Below are positions 9,392-21,300 of a stretch of DNA of 64,000 nucleotides, in pieces. This stretch comes from Inonotus obliquus. Lineage: Eukaryota > Basidiomycota > Agaricomycetes > Hymenochaetales > Hymenochaetaceae. A program made the translations under genes and the position numbers. Location: assembly GCA_032164295.1 (NCBI GenBank), contig JAJHTX010000004.1:2356001-2420000 (forward strand), in the 5' to 3' direction. The notes below the pieces were generated by a model. That model searched no databases, was not told where the DNA came from, and saw only the letters and a list, made by a program, of their open reading frames with translations. Positions within the stretch are counted from its first letter, which is position 1. Every line of letters starts with the position of its first letter.

Positions 9392-11623
9392 TTAGCTTGT
9401 TCCCTGGCCGGCGTTACTTTCCTCACCCATGACGACGTCAGAATCGATATCGGCATTACCCTTTTTCCCTCTTCCGCCTCTCGTGGCACGCTTCCGAATC
9501 GTCACAGCACTCTTCGATCTCCTCGTACTACCAGCGCTGACCGCGCTGACTACACCCCTTTTCGATGCAGGAGCACTTTGCGTTCTCGACCGCGTCCGAC
9601 GGCCAGAAGTAGGTGCCAACGTAAACGAAGGTGAGCCGAATAGTTTGGCTTTTTTAGGAGAGGGTGTGCGGAGGTTGTATCGGCCTTTGCCTCGATTGGT
9701 GACGGAGGGAGAAGAGTTTGCCTTAGAACTTATCGACGAAATGCTTGCCTGTCGGCTCAAACTAAGGCCATTCCCCAAACTCGGACTGCGTCGGAGCAAC
9801 GAATGGGATGGTGAGGGGCTCAGAGTTCGAATATTAGATGGATGATGTGTTGAGGGAGAGTTGGTACTTCGACGCGGAATGGGACGGTGGCGAGGAGACG
9901 ATGCAGCAATGTTTGAACATACGCTTGCATACGCCCGGGCGGGAGACAAAAGTGTAGACGACCTGCGTGCGATGGAAGCTGTGGGGATCACTGTACTGGT
10001 GCAACTGGCTGCCTCAACTCTACTTTCTTCATACTCAGGCTGCGACTCCGGCATCTCTACGTCCTCAACTTGAGATTCCTGATGAGAATCTGTGCCTTGC
10101 GATGATACTTGGAACTGAGACTGTGATTGTTGTTGCCAGGCGGGCTGCGAAAGCAAATCCTGACTCTCTAGACCCATCTGTGACGCTGACACATCTTCTT
10201 CGATCCCGCCGGTGCTCGCCGGAGCCAACAACTCAGCCATCTGTGACTCGGGTAGCGTACTTGAATCAATGATAGCGCTGTCAGTCTGAGTGGTTCTCGA
10301 GCCGAAGTTTGCATCCAAATGTCTACCGCTAGACGACTGGACGTTTCCTGCATCGCTCCAAGTCCTTTCCAAGTCCGCAGCAGAGCTGTGCAAACTGAGG
10401 TGGAAATGGTCGCCGTCGTCGAAAATGAGCGATCCATTGGGAGTTACAAGTGGCGTCTTTATATATTCTTCGTCCATTTCTGAGTCAGCTTGTGAAGTTG
10501 AAAGTCCCGGAGGTTGGCTTTCACTGCTTATACCAGTGTCCTGTGATTCGGCTTGTGGCTTGATCGAGAAAAACTGAGACTGAGATTCTTGGGAAGATTG
10601 TATAAGCCACTCCAGATCTAGGCGTGGTAAGCGTGACTTCGTGTGAGGCTCGTGAGTCTCCACACCAGCCGTGTTGCCAACGTGTGATGGAGAAGCATAG
10701 CGTTGCGTGATAGGTGTTCTGAAGAGGATACCCGCCGAAGAGCTCGTTGAGGGCAAACCGGCTTTCGTCTGAGGTACCTGAACCTCGCTTGGTTGGCGCT
10801 GCAGAGTCAGACTCGTGTCTGGAGTGCCCATCGACTTCATGGTTGGATCCGCATTGGCGTTTGAGAATGAATTCGCGTCACCAAAACTGGGTAGCCCCAG
10901 TAGCTTCATGAGGCTGCTTTCGTCTAATCGAGGGACAAATCTCATGCTATTATTCGGAAAGTCATTAGCCCGAGGGCTGCCAAACGCCAGAACTCGCGCT
11001 CCTCGTTCTTCTGGCGTTTCATTCTTCCTCCTCGGGGTGTTGAATTCCAATCTCCGAGCTTCATTTAATTTCCTCTTCTCAGCTTCCTCAGGAGTTTCAT
11101 CAAACTGGCGTTTAAGGTCGCGAAAAAATGGCCTCTGTACAGTGGGCACGCGAGGAAGATTGCTCGGTTCGAAAGCGAAGTCGCGAACCTTGATACCCAG
11201 GACTGCAAGCTCATCGGCTGAAGGCTGTGATCGTGGCGGAGGCGCACTGCCAGGTTCTGTTGGTACCCGCGTTAGAGGTTGCGGCGAGCCTTTGCTAGAT
11301 GTGGCGACAGACGTATCAATCGGAGGTGGAGGTGGCACGCGGGCGATTATTGGAGGGCACGTTCGGAGTGGTGACGATATCTTAAGAGTTGAATGATTTG
11401 ACTGAGTAATGCGAGGACTTGAGTTGATCGACGAAAGACATACCATATGACGACTCGGGCCAGCCATGTTGGCAAGCTCGCTCGGACTGCATGCGAATTC
11501 CGGATGTAGGCTCGAAGTAGCCTTGAGTGAGTTACGTGGCTGAGAGGATGACATGGAAGGCAGCACTTGTGTTGGTTTGTGGCGAACACCAATAGACGTC
11601 TGCAAGACACCTACGCTTTCCAT
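9392..11623 (-). CDS. SQ-cluster, Ser/Pro-rich putative nuclear protein
   Basis: Single-exon 743-residue protein from ATG 11623 (MESVGVLQTS) to TAA 9392-9394; the frame stays open four codons further up but only from TTG. It is mostly low complexity and disordered. Between about residues 344 and 528 there are roughly 15 SQ dipeptides (for example QSSQESQSQFF and QQQSQSQFQ), an SQ/TQ cluster as found in ATM/ATR substrates. Many SP/TP sites (FNTPRRK, LRTPSPKKAK, FGSPSF) suggest CDK phosphorylation, and the last 80 residues are strongly basic (RRTRSRTQ, IRKRATRGGRGKKG), consistent with nuclear or DNA localisation. A short repeated motif ETPEE(A/R) occurs at about 175-210. No enzymatic or BRCT domain is visible. 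I do not recognise an orthologue; a checkpoint or replication role is only inference. Confidence 0.75.
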   Translation of the reverse strand: MESVGVLQTSIGVRHKPTQVLPSMSSSQPRNSLKATSSLHPEFACSPSELANMAGPSRHMVCLSSINSSPRITQSNHSTLKISSPLRTCPPIIARVPPPPPIDTSVATSSKGSPQPLTRVPTEPGSAPPPRSQPSADELAVLGIKVRDFAFEPSNLPRVPTVQRPFFRDLKRQFDETPEEAEKRKLNEARRLEFNTPRRKNETPEERGARVLAFGSPRANDFPNNSMRFVPRLDESSLMKLLGLPSFGDANSFSNANADPTMKSMGTPDTSLTLQRQPSEVQVPQTKAGLPSTSSSAGILFRTPITQRYASPSHVGNTAGVETHEPHTKSRLPRLDLEWLIQSSQESQSQFFSIKPQAESQDTGISSESQPPGLSTSQADSEMDEEYIKTPLVTPNGSLIFDDGDHFHLSLHSSAADLERTWSDAGNVQSSSGRHLDANFGSRTTQTDSAIIDSSTLPESQMAELLAPASTGGIEEDVSASQMGLESQDLLSQPAWQQQSQSQFQVSSQGTDSHQESQVEDVEMPESQPEYEESRVEAASCTSTVIPTASIARRSSTLLSPARAYASVCSNIAASSPRHRPIPRRSTNSPSTHHPSNIRTLSPSPSHSLLRRSPSLGNGLSLSRQASISSISSKANSSPSVTNRGKGRYNLRTPSPKKAKLFGSPSFTLAPTSGRRTRSRTQSAPASKRGVVSAVSAGSTRRSKSAVTIRKRATRGGRGKKGNADIDSDVVMGEESNAGQGTS

Positions 11624-12274
11624 CGGCCCGTTCAACGAGTCGGAAGCAGAATTAAGATTTATCTAGCGAAGCGACAGCCAAGACGGGTAGGATGTTCAAG
11701 GCAAGGTACGGCGAGTGGTAGTGCGGACGAAAGAAAGTTCTGATGCGAGTATAAGAAGAGATTTCCAGAGGCGGTGTCAGCAGCGAGGGCCGGCGAGGCC
11801 TATAGAGTTATAACGTTCGAGTTGTGAGTGTGAGAGGGGGCACCAACGGAGACGTGTCCGGGACAACCGTCACGAGCAGTGGCACAAAAGGTTCACGTCC
11901 GGTTATGGCAATAGACCCTCACCGCACCCGTTCTGACTCACTCGGTCGTGGGACTGACTTGATCTGATATCATCGACAAGTGCGGGAAATCTCCGGCTAG
12001 TGTGCTGCACCTGCGGGCGTTGACAAAAAGGAACCAACAGTGGACAAAGAGCAAAGTGCGGACATGAGTTCGGGAAATTAAAAGTCGTCATAACGTAACC
12101 CAAAAGCGTGGCTCCTCGATTGATTCCGTAATACAACATAGTCACGTGAAAACACTTCAAGTCACACAAACTCCGCGTCATTGTCACATCCGACGCGTCT
12201 GGATCTCTCTTCCCGCTGAACCGATCCATTGCTATTCCATCCTGCTACACGCTGCGCACAGCAGTATCCTGCCA
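11624..12274. promoter_or_regulatory. Divergent intergenic region, SQ-rich gene / PP2C
   Basis: 651 bp between two outward-facing start codons, so both promoters lie here. A TCACGTGA palindrome is at 12142-12149, nearer the PP2C gene. Confidence 0.55.
12143..12148. promoter_or_regulatory. CACGTG palindrome upstream of the PP2C gene
   Basis: Context gTCACGTGAa, an 8-bp palindrome, 126 bp before ATG 12275. Confidence 0.45.
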
Positions 12275-14508
12275 ATGCTCCGCCGTTCTTGGCGAAAAGC
12301 CCTTGGAACAGCTGCGCTTGTCGGCTCGTCGGCCTACATTTACTATCGTGTCACTCGCCCCAAGATCAGACAGGAGACCTTTGAGGTCCGCGCCCCCACC
12401 ATGGGTTCCGACGGAAAGCGTACATATTCCTCCCAAGTCATACGCCTCCAACCCATGTCCGAGGTGAATGCTCGCCTGAAGCAGAACAATGTAGTCCGCT
12501 CATCGTCACGTCCAGGCAATATTATCTGGAAACATTCGTCCGCTCAATTAGCATCAAACGACCCGATTGAAGACGCTCACGCCGAGGTTATTGTACAAAG
12601 GGATCAGAAAGATGGAGATTTCCTCTTCTTTGCAGTAATGGATGGCCACTCTGGCACGCATACTTCGCGCCTCCTTTCAAACACACTTATTCCTGCCGTC
12701 GCACTCCAACTACGCGAACTCGCGAACTCACCTGACTCGCTTAACCCCAAATCTGGTCAGACAACGTATCTGGATACAATTCGCCCCTATTTCTTCTCTA
12801 CACCCAAAGCGCCTCACGCACAGAATATACCATACGATGCTGACCCCAAATTTGTCTCTCTTGCCATTCAAACTGCTTTTGCAATGCTCGACTCAGAAAT
12901 AGTCAACGCACCACTGCGTCTCATTTACGATCACCTCAAGGAAACAGGCGCCAAAGGAAATGACTCTTTACCGGATCTGTCGAAACACCCAATGGCGCTG
13001 CCTTCTATGGCACCAGCAATATCCGGTATGTCCCCTCAGGCTCTTTGGCAATTCACTTCCCCCCCCCCCCTGTTTCACCTCCTGTCCATTCTAATTCATT
13101 TTAATTTGCATGGCATAACAAGACTAATCTAATGAACAATCAAGGCAGCTGTGCCCTGCTAGCTTTTCTTGATACCGCACATCGTGATCTGTATGTTGCT
13201 TGTACTGGCGACTGCCGTGCTGTAGCGGGCGTCTGGGAAGAAGCGCCCGACGGGTCCGGAAATGGAAATTGGCGAGTCGATGTTTTGACTGACGATCAGA
13301 CCGGAAGAAATCTGAGCGAGTTGAAACGGTGTGTGTTACGTGACTCCTTAATTATCGAATATGAGATCACGAACTTCAACAATAATGTAACAATATAGAT
13401 TACAAAGCGAACATCCTAAAGATGAAGCCTCGACTGTTGTCCAGCGAGGTCGGATCCTTGGCGGTCTCGAACCGTCTCGTGCCTTCGGAGATGCGAGGTA
13501 CAAGTGGCCTTTACATGTTCAACAGATGTGAGTTACATTTCCACCCCCACCCCCATTTCTATCTTTGTTCATTTCACAATTCACATCCCGTCTATTCTCT
13601 CGTGCCATTATGACTCCTCCCCCTCCCCCTTTATAACTAATTGACTAATAATCTCGTTACATTATAGTTTAGCTCGCGTCTTCATGGAAGGAAATGACAA
13701 GACTATACGTCGGCCGCCCCCCGATTTCAAGACACCGCCGTATGTGACTGCTCAACCCGTCATTACATACAGGAAACTGGACTTCCTCCCGCTCTCTGCC
13801 CATTCACCTAAGCGGTTCCCTTCTCCTATCAGTAGTGGTAGTGATGCTGCTTCGTCCTCATCTTCGTCTTCTTCCGCATTTTCGCGAGTCTCAGATTCCT
13901 TGTCCTTCATCAGTAGATCAACAGACACGAACACGAACCCAAGCACACAGGATTCAACGAACAATGCCTCATCGTCACCTTCCCCTCTGCCATCCAAGTC
14001 TTCTTCTGACCAGCAACAACCCTCTCCTCCCCCATCTTCGTCAATCCGCTTCATAATCCTCGCTACTGACGGTCTCTGGGACCAAATCTCCTCACAAGAC
14101 GCCGTAGCACTCGTCGGTGCACATCTCTCAGGTCTACGCACCCCTTCCGTCTCCAAGTCTGCTCTACATACATACGCACCGACGAGAGTAGGGGATTCAC
14201 CCGGTGTAGAAGGGAAAGAAAGACCTCCTTCATCTTCCTCTACTCCAACCCCTTCCAACAACTCTCCGAATCAAACTCAAACTCAAACTCAACAAGCTGA
14301 GGGAGGCCCATCCTGGACGTTCACAGACCCAAACCCAAGTACACATCTCATCCGAAATGCCTTTGGAGGTGCAGACCAATTCAAGCTTAGGAAATTACTG
14401 AGTATACCTGCTCCTTTGTCGAGGAGATATAGAGATGATGTTACTGTTACCGTCGTTTGGTGGGAGGACGATAGGGTTGGAAATAGGAATGTGAAGGCGA
14501 AGTTGTAG
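12275..14508 (+). CDS. Mitochondrial PP2C phosphatase, pyruvate dehydrogenase phosphatase type (Ptc5/PDP1-like)
   Basis: Ser/Thr phosphatase of the Mg/Mn-dependent PP2C family, expected to dephosphorylate and activate the pyruvate dehydrogenase E1 subunit. Exons 12275-13025, 13145-13328, 13399-13527 and 13668-14508 are in phase and give 634 residues. The N-terminus MLRRSWRKALG is basic and is followed by a short hydrophobic stretch (GTAALVGSSAYIYY), fitting a mitochondrial presequence with membrane anchor. PP2C motifs in order: SNDPIEDAHAE, VMDGHSG, LYVACTGDCRAV, LTDDQTG, RILGGLEPSRAFGDARYKW, ILATDGLWDQISSQDAVALV and RDDVTVTVVWW, so the metal-binding aspartates are present. A Ser-rich insert of about 90 residues separates the SRAFGD region from LATDGLWD. 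The upstream in-frame ATG at 12146 is less likely as start. Intron 1 contains a poly-C run. Confidence 0.88.
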
Positions 14509-15013
14509 ATGTACATATGGTAGTGTTGGTATTTATGTATTTTGGTGCGTAGTGTTAATGGTGTAGGGTGAACATAATAGACAATCCCCGTCGAGGCAGA
14601 TGTGCAATGTGCAGTAAGACTTTCCTATAATCACCAAGCATGCGAACGGCATACATTATGAGTAAATGCAACTTCTTTACTGAAGTTTCGTAACGATTTA
14701 TGTAAATGATATCAACTACAACTATCTATACTACACAATACCAGAGCATGCTACGTCTACTCGACACAAATCACGACAACCGACACATCGAGAACCTCAA
14801 GAAAATAAGTAAAAGCACTGGAGAAGAAAAGAAAGAGGACAAAGCCACTACAAACGTAAGTCGAAGTCAGAGGTGAATACGAAGGTGAAAACTGAATTAT
14901 CATCAACCAGAAAATAAAAACAACGTCCATGTGACTTCTCGAATCAACACTCCTCAACCGTATCAACTAGCTAAACACCTCCAAATCCGCACAACTAACG
15001 TGCTTAGAGCACG
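14509..15013. other. Convergent intergenic region
   Basis: 3' flanks of the PP2C gene (+) and the deubiquitinase gene (-). No gene or structured element seen. Confidence 0.5.
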
Positions 15014-17833
15014 CTAAAACGTAAACTTATTTCTCGACCCAAACTGCCTCTTATGTATCTTCCTCGGTCTAAACAATTCCCTCTCTTCATCCTGACTCTG
15101 ACTGTCTCTCCTCTCAGCTTTCAACGTATCCCCAATACGTGATTTCCCAAATGGGTTCCCACCAAACGACGAAAATGAAAGACCCGATGAAGGGTTTTTC
15201 ACAGACCGTCGTGGTACGTCCTCGTGATCAGCGGATTTCCTCTTCGTAGATGTCGAAGATGAAGATGAGGTACCGTAGAAGTTTGTTGCGGAGATTGCTG
15301 TTCGTGACTCGATTGGTGAGGTGCCTGCTAGAGATGAAGATGGAGGCGGAGCGCCGGGAGACGAAGGTGGTGCCTCATCCTCCTCCTTCTCAGCTTGCTT
15401 GTCTGGAACATCTCCATTATTCCGGAGCTCAGATGGAGAAGACGGCGAGGTCGGAGATGAGGACCGGATAAGATCATCTGCTGATCTCGACGGGCCTCTA
15501 CGCATCTCCTCCTTTCCAAGACCTCCATTGTTCTGAGTCACTTTTTCGGAGCTCGGTCGCTCAACAGGTTCCCCTTGCTCTTCTTCCTCACTATCATCCT
15601 CGTACTCCACTAAGGGCTTCAGCTGACGAGTTCGCGCAGATTGTGCTTCCCGCTGAGGTTGTGTACTCCTTCCTTGCTTCTCCTTCTCCGCAGCTTCAAT
15701 CTTCCGTTTCAGCAGGTCGGATTGAGGATCAGGCTTTGATAGGAGATGCGCCGGTATGGTGGGGCCGATGAAAGGACGAGTCGCCTTGGCCTCCGGTGAG
15801 CCGTTAATAACGTCACCATTCTCCTGTCTATCCTCAGTCGCGCTCGTCTGCTTCTTTGATGGAGTCATCCCGTTCACCAGACCAGTATTTTTCAACGCAG
15901 CGGCAAGCGCTTCACCCTTATCTCGGATGTAGAAAAGCATGTACGCGCTCTTCATATCCAAGACTCCAGCCTTGCTCGTGGGCTCTACTGAGTCATCGTT
16001 CATTTCGTACCATTGTCCATTTGCAGCACGGACATGCGCAAAATAGTGACCCGAGTTCGGACCACCTCCCATGTGCGAGATCACACCGAATAGCGTATAC
16101 CACGGTCCGTGCTGGCCCTCGCTCATGTAAGGCTGGAGGCACAGCCGTTCGCCGTATTGTATGTGATGTTGAAGCTTCCGACCCATCGGTGTGAAGCGTT
16201 TCAGATGTACGGTCAGAACAACTGGCGCCTCGTGAATTGTGAAGTGTTTTTCCGCATTCACCGGGCGCTTACACCTTTGTACAGGTGGGGTCAGTATCAG
16301 GGAAGAAAGATCGCGGAGAAGTACCTACTTCTCGCACTTGTATTTGTCCGCTCCTTTGAGATAGTCTTTTGCCGTGAATTTCTTTAACGCATCCTTGACA
16401 CTGGCCATCTTGTAAATGTCTATGCTAAGGTCCAGTATACTATCAAACGTATCGCTGTTGTAACCGCACTGATGGCAAGTTACCCGCGATCGTAATCGGC
16501 CGCCGAAAATCTTGTGTACCCAGCTTGTTTCGGCGAGCTTATGATCTAAGTTTCTGGAAGCGCCAATAAGCCAGGCCGACGAAATAACACAAAAGCGACA
16601 TACGATGGATAACCTGCGAGACAAGATTTTTGTAAAGCGTCTATTGCGTAACGCAGGAACTCGTGGGAATCTTCTTGTCGCCCCCTCTTGAAGTGTTTTG
16701 CAATAGCTGAGGACAAGGGTGAGCTTTATTCCAGATTAAAACATAGAACGTACAATTGAGGTTCTGGGTAACGTAATATGGAGTAAAGGCCCTGCGTTTT
16801 CCGAAACTGTCCTGCATCGCTCGCCTCATAGCACAGGACATACAGAACCCTTTCTTCACGCGGCCTGACAAGATAGAAAAACGAGAAAAGTCAGTAACTC
16901 GCATCACGACAGAAGAACGAATTATCTCACATTCCGTGTCGGTGTGCAGATTCAGTATCTGGAGGAGTGGAGGAGTATGGAGCATACATTGAAGAGCGCT
17001 GTTCAGGAAGCATGTGTTGCCGATGTTGATTAGGCCCGAACCACGAACACAACCCGCCGGCCATGTCAAATCTATAGGTCGCGTGTAGAGTGATGTAGCT
17101 ATCTTCTTTTCGGACACGGGCTTCTTGACAGATGATGACTTCGCCTTTGGCTGTGTCTACAAATAAGTTGGTTAGTTACAGCTGTACGAATAAAAAGAAG
17201 CAACACGGAGAAAGACAAAAGAGGCCTAACTCCGGATCACGGATATCGCACAGCAAGAGAAGACGATGAAGAGCAAACAACGCAGGACACAAATGCATAA
17301 GTAGTAAAACGGGGCCGAGAAACGCGTAAAAAGGACAATTAATACAAAAGCCTGCAACTCACCTCACCCAGCGTCTTCGGCACAGCCTTGGGAGACGCGT
17401 TGATGGGTTGATAACGCCCTTCCAAACTCGCCGCAAACGCCCCCGATGAAGAACCCTCGATGAACTCCACCCGTGGGGGTAACCGACTCATGAACTCATC
17501 AATATCCTTCGCAGGTCGTACGGGTGCAAGCGCGTCGCTCGACAGAGAAGGTGTCATCAACGGCGCGCCAATGCGGTTTTTACTACTTTGTCCCACTGAT
17601 GATGACGACGAAGCAGTCTGCGTGGATGTAGCTATACTCAGCCCATGGTTCAACGCAGAATGAGTAGCGGCAGAAAGCGAAGTCAAGGTATCATCCTTAG
17701 ATTTGGGCGAAAGCGGGGATGCGGGATGTGGAGGGGACGAGTACGCCGGCGAAGGTGGAGGGTGGCCCTGCGTGAACACGCTATCCAAATTTATGCTCAG
17801 CGGAGGCGGAGAGGTAGCAACAAGCGTAGCCAT
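15014..17833 (-). CDS. Ubiquitin carboxyl-terminal hydrolase, USP36/Ubp10-like
   Basis: Cysteine protease that removes ubiquitin from proteins (USP/C19 family). Six exons (17363-17833, 16931-17156, 16754-16864, 16604-16706, 16329-16553, 15014-16274) keep phase and give 798 residues. The Cys box [18 protein letters not shown] puts the nucleophile near residue 206; [16 protein letters not shown] follows, then zinc-knuckle pairs CHQCGY and CEKCKRP, and the His box [15 protein letters not shown] with [22 protein letters not shown] and the overall order match the USP36/USP42 subfamily, which in animals and yeast acts in the nucleolus. About 160 residues before the domain and 350 after it are disordered and charged; the basic C-terminus ([13 protein letters not shown]) is nucleolar-like. 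The first in-frame ATG is at 17833; the open frame extends further up to 18046 without an ATG. Confidence 0.92.
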
Positions 17834-18338
17834 TTTTTCAATCAGACTATCTGCAACCAGAGTCGAGGGAGATCGTTCAGCCAATACACGGCGTCTAGGA
17901 CGTTTAGCGTCTAGGTTGAGGTGTGGTTCTTGATCGCCAGATGCGTTCTTTTTGGGTGTTGTAAGAGCCCGCTGGGGCCGTCGACTATCGCAGAAGGCCC
18001 GACGTGATGAAAGGTCTGGAAATACGCGTCGAAGGGACGCGGACAAAGGGAACAGCGTTATGAGGAGAGGTGATCCAGTGTGAGGGAGTCATTCCAAGGT
18101 GTCTAAATTCCACTTTTTTTCTATCCCGTGGGAAAATCAACCTGATCCCATCTCAATTCAAAATAAAGCATAATTCAATTCTTTATATGTATGAATGTCA
18201 TGATTGATTTGCGGATAGCATACATAAAGCGAGGCATTGCAGTTCGTAACTCTGTATCTACAGATTAATAGCACATTGAAAGCGTTGATTATGAAAAGCA
18301 AATGCAGAAATGTGGATTCACCCAAAAATTGAAGGTCG
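17834..18338. other. Intergenic region between deubiquitinase and lipin genes
   Basis: Promoter of the deubiquitinase gene and 3' flank of the lipin gene, both minus strand. The frame preceding ATG 17833 stays open to 18046 but starts from TTG. AT-rich part at 18100-18300. Confidence 0.5.
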
Positions 18339-21300
18339 TTATAGGTAAGGGACACTTTCCATCTCCCCGGTCGCCAATAAGTCATCGTCAAAGCCCTCTT
18401 CGGCTGCCTCTTCCGGATTCTCAAGCCCACCATTGTAGTGGTCCACATACGCCTCTTCATCATCTCCATGCCGATCTTCATCGTCTTGATCATATCCTTC
18501 CCCCTCTTCCTCCTCGTCAGTCTCAAAGTCTGCCTCAGATCCATCCAACGAACCAGGCATGCTGTCCCAACTCAGACGCTTTCGAGCTCGTCGTTCCCTA
18601 CTGGTCTCATTCGACATCACTCCCGAACGAATCAAGCGTCGTCCTCGTTCGTCGTCAGACCACGCATGTCCAACGAGCGTTTCCGTACTTCGCGTATGTC
18701 GATTGGATAGTCTATCCAACGATGGCATCTCCCGCCCATCCTGCTCCGTCGACGTTACTGATGCCTGGAAGAACGAGCTCGTACTCTGGCGTATACTGAA
18801 ATTCCTCAGCCTCGAGAAAGTCGATATCGAAACATCCGACCGAGCGCTCAAGGCAGGCGACGACGGAGGCGGTGTGAGGTCAGGAAATGGGAATTCTCGT
18901 ATAGGAAGTTTCCAGTAATTAAGGTCTGAAAACTCAGTCTCGGTCTTCCGGTGAATAGGTGGGAACATTTGGTCGACAAGGTCCGTCAAGTGGATGTATG
19001 ACGACTTATAGCCGGCGACCTCGAGTAGCTCCATCTTTACCTCTCCCGTTGAATCAATGGTGAAGATTCGCTGGCTTGGAATATTGACACTCCGGTAAGA
19101 CAAAGCATCCGTAATCCTGTTGCCAAAGCCCGCATAGAATGGACCCCTGCCCTCTCCAAATAACCTCTGAATGTCGCGTAGACAAGCCATCTTGAACACC
19201 TCAGGCTTACGCATAATCACCTCCCGATGAAACGACGCCATAAGTCTATCGGGGCTCATGACTACTGGACCTTCAGGTAGCTGGTAGTTATTCTGGTTGA
19301 TACTCTTGAGATAGTATCGAGTTGAGTCGGCCTGTCCAATCGCGCGGGAAGTCAGATATAATATCTTGTACCCATTCCTGGTGATATCGGTGTACAACTT
19401 CGCCACTCCGAGATGCGTCCAGTCACGTCCAATCATGGTGAATACATGGCCGAGAGCATCAGACCTTATAGCAATTAGTGAGACAACAGAAGGTTGAAAC
19501 CTAGCCGAGAAGAGCTTACTTGGTAATAGTCCCGTCAATGTCAGACACAACTACCGAGTCTGACTCTTCCCACAGAAAGATGCTCGCAGTGCAGGCGGTT
19601 ACACCGGACGTGGCGAGCGAAAATGTAATAAGATTCTTTCCAGACTTCAGGTCAAGTTGTTTCTATAAAGCTTTCAGTAAGCCACACCGAAAAAGATCAA
19701 CGATGCAAGAACACACAAGTTGATCGGACGTTAGTCGTAGCGTCTTTGCAAAGCGTTTTCTCTGCTCTAGAGACCCAGACCTACTACTCTCTACTTCTGC
19801 GTCGCCGTATGGCTTAGAATCGCTAATGGCAGGGAAAGGTATCGGCGTAGTCCGCCCATCGGACTTCGGCGGTGCCGAGTTTGAAGAAACGAGCGAGGGC
19901 CTTCTCTCCCGTTCCTTGTTGTCCTGCTCTGTCTGGACTTGTGGTTGAAGTCGCGAAGTTTCATTCCGGCTCGACCTCCACCAACGAACCCACGATGTCG
20001 ACGATTTTTTTAGAACGATGGGTACTTCTCCAGGCTCCGGCTCTTGCTCATCGGAAGACGACAGTGGCTCTTCCTCCTCGAGAGCTTTAGCATTCACGGG
20101 TTTCGCAAGTGCTGCTTCCCGCCATTTCAAAAGACAATCAAATAGCATCGAGCTATCGTTGCGCGTGATGTATTTCTCGTTCCACTTGATTACCAGGTTC
20201 TTGTCATTCACGACCCCTGGAAACTTGATGAATCGACGAAATGATACCTGACCGTCACGGAATCGCTTTGCATCAAGAATTTCGTCACCGCTGTCCCCAC
20301 GTTTTTCTGCAGCTATTTCTTCCGAGATGCTCAACTCAAACTCGTGTACTCTTCCGCCTATTGTGAGAAGAAAACGCCTTCCGTTCGTCACATCCGCACT
20401 CAGCTCAGCACCATCTCCATACAACACGTCATTGAATGGTAATCCGAACGTTGTTCCTTGTGCACCATCCGTTTTTGACCGGTGTGTGGATAAAGGTCGT
20501 TGAATATCAGAGTCAACCTCTAGCTCAGGTGGGACACTAACACTTCGATGCGTCTCTGGAAACTGTAGCTTAGTTGGTGAGAAGGTAGTCTTCATGGGCG
20601 AAGGCGTGGGAAAAGCACCCCAATCCCAAGAATAGGTCTGAGGTGGAACCATTGACGTATTTCCGGTGTCTGGTGGTTCAGAAGCAGCCCGGAAGGTTGG
20701 ATTCTTGCCGCTGTGTTCCACGCGTCAGTCTCACAGACTGCGTGATCACGCCTGTCAAATGCTTACTTGTCAGCGTCCGATAAAGAGCCGGAACAATCCT
20801 GAGGACTTGGAGATCCTGAATGAGAGACGTGAGCATGAGCATTAGCCTGAACAACCTTAGGACGTACTTGAGGTGTCTGGAGATTGCGTTGGCGTTGCTT
20901 GCGTTGATAATTCGCCTGATCTCGGCGTTGATCGTCCTTCGTAAGAATCGCTGAAAACTTGTGAGATGTATATTAATCAGAAAGAAGCTCAAAACTCACT
21001 ACTCGTCTGTCTCCTCACCATTGCCCAGAATTGAGTCACGTCTGGACATTCGTCTATTCTCGTTACGCTCCGTTTGTGAAAGGTTGCCTTGAGTATGATA
21101 ACCGGCTGTATCAACGACCATGTCTGCTCCAAACCCTATTAGACCTGCTTGCAAAGCAAAAACCGTGTTCTTACTGTGAGAGTATATGGCTTCAGGTGGC
21201 TCTCCTTCTCCTTCACGAACGGGTGGTAGAGCCTCGTCCCCTTTGTCGCGTTCTTCCTCTCCGAGTATTCTTCCGTTAAGAGTCTCATAGGCATGACTCG

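Noticed and set aside
10815..11396. 193-codon plus-strand frame opposite the SQ-rich gene
   Set aside because: It is the antisense shadow of a longer, compositionally coherent minus-strand protein; its Gly/Arg/Ser make-up mirrors the complementary codons.
13752..14261. 169-codon minus-strand frame opposite the PP2C last exon
   Set aside because: Lies inside the Ser-rich insert; Glu/Asp-rich sequence is the complement of Ser codons and shows no family match.
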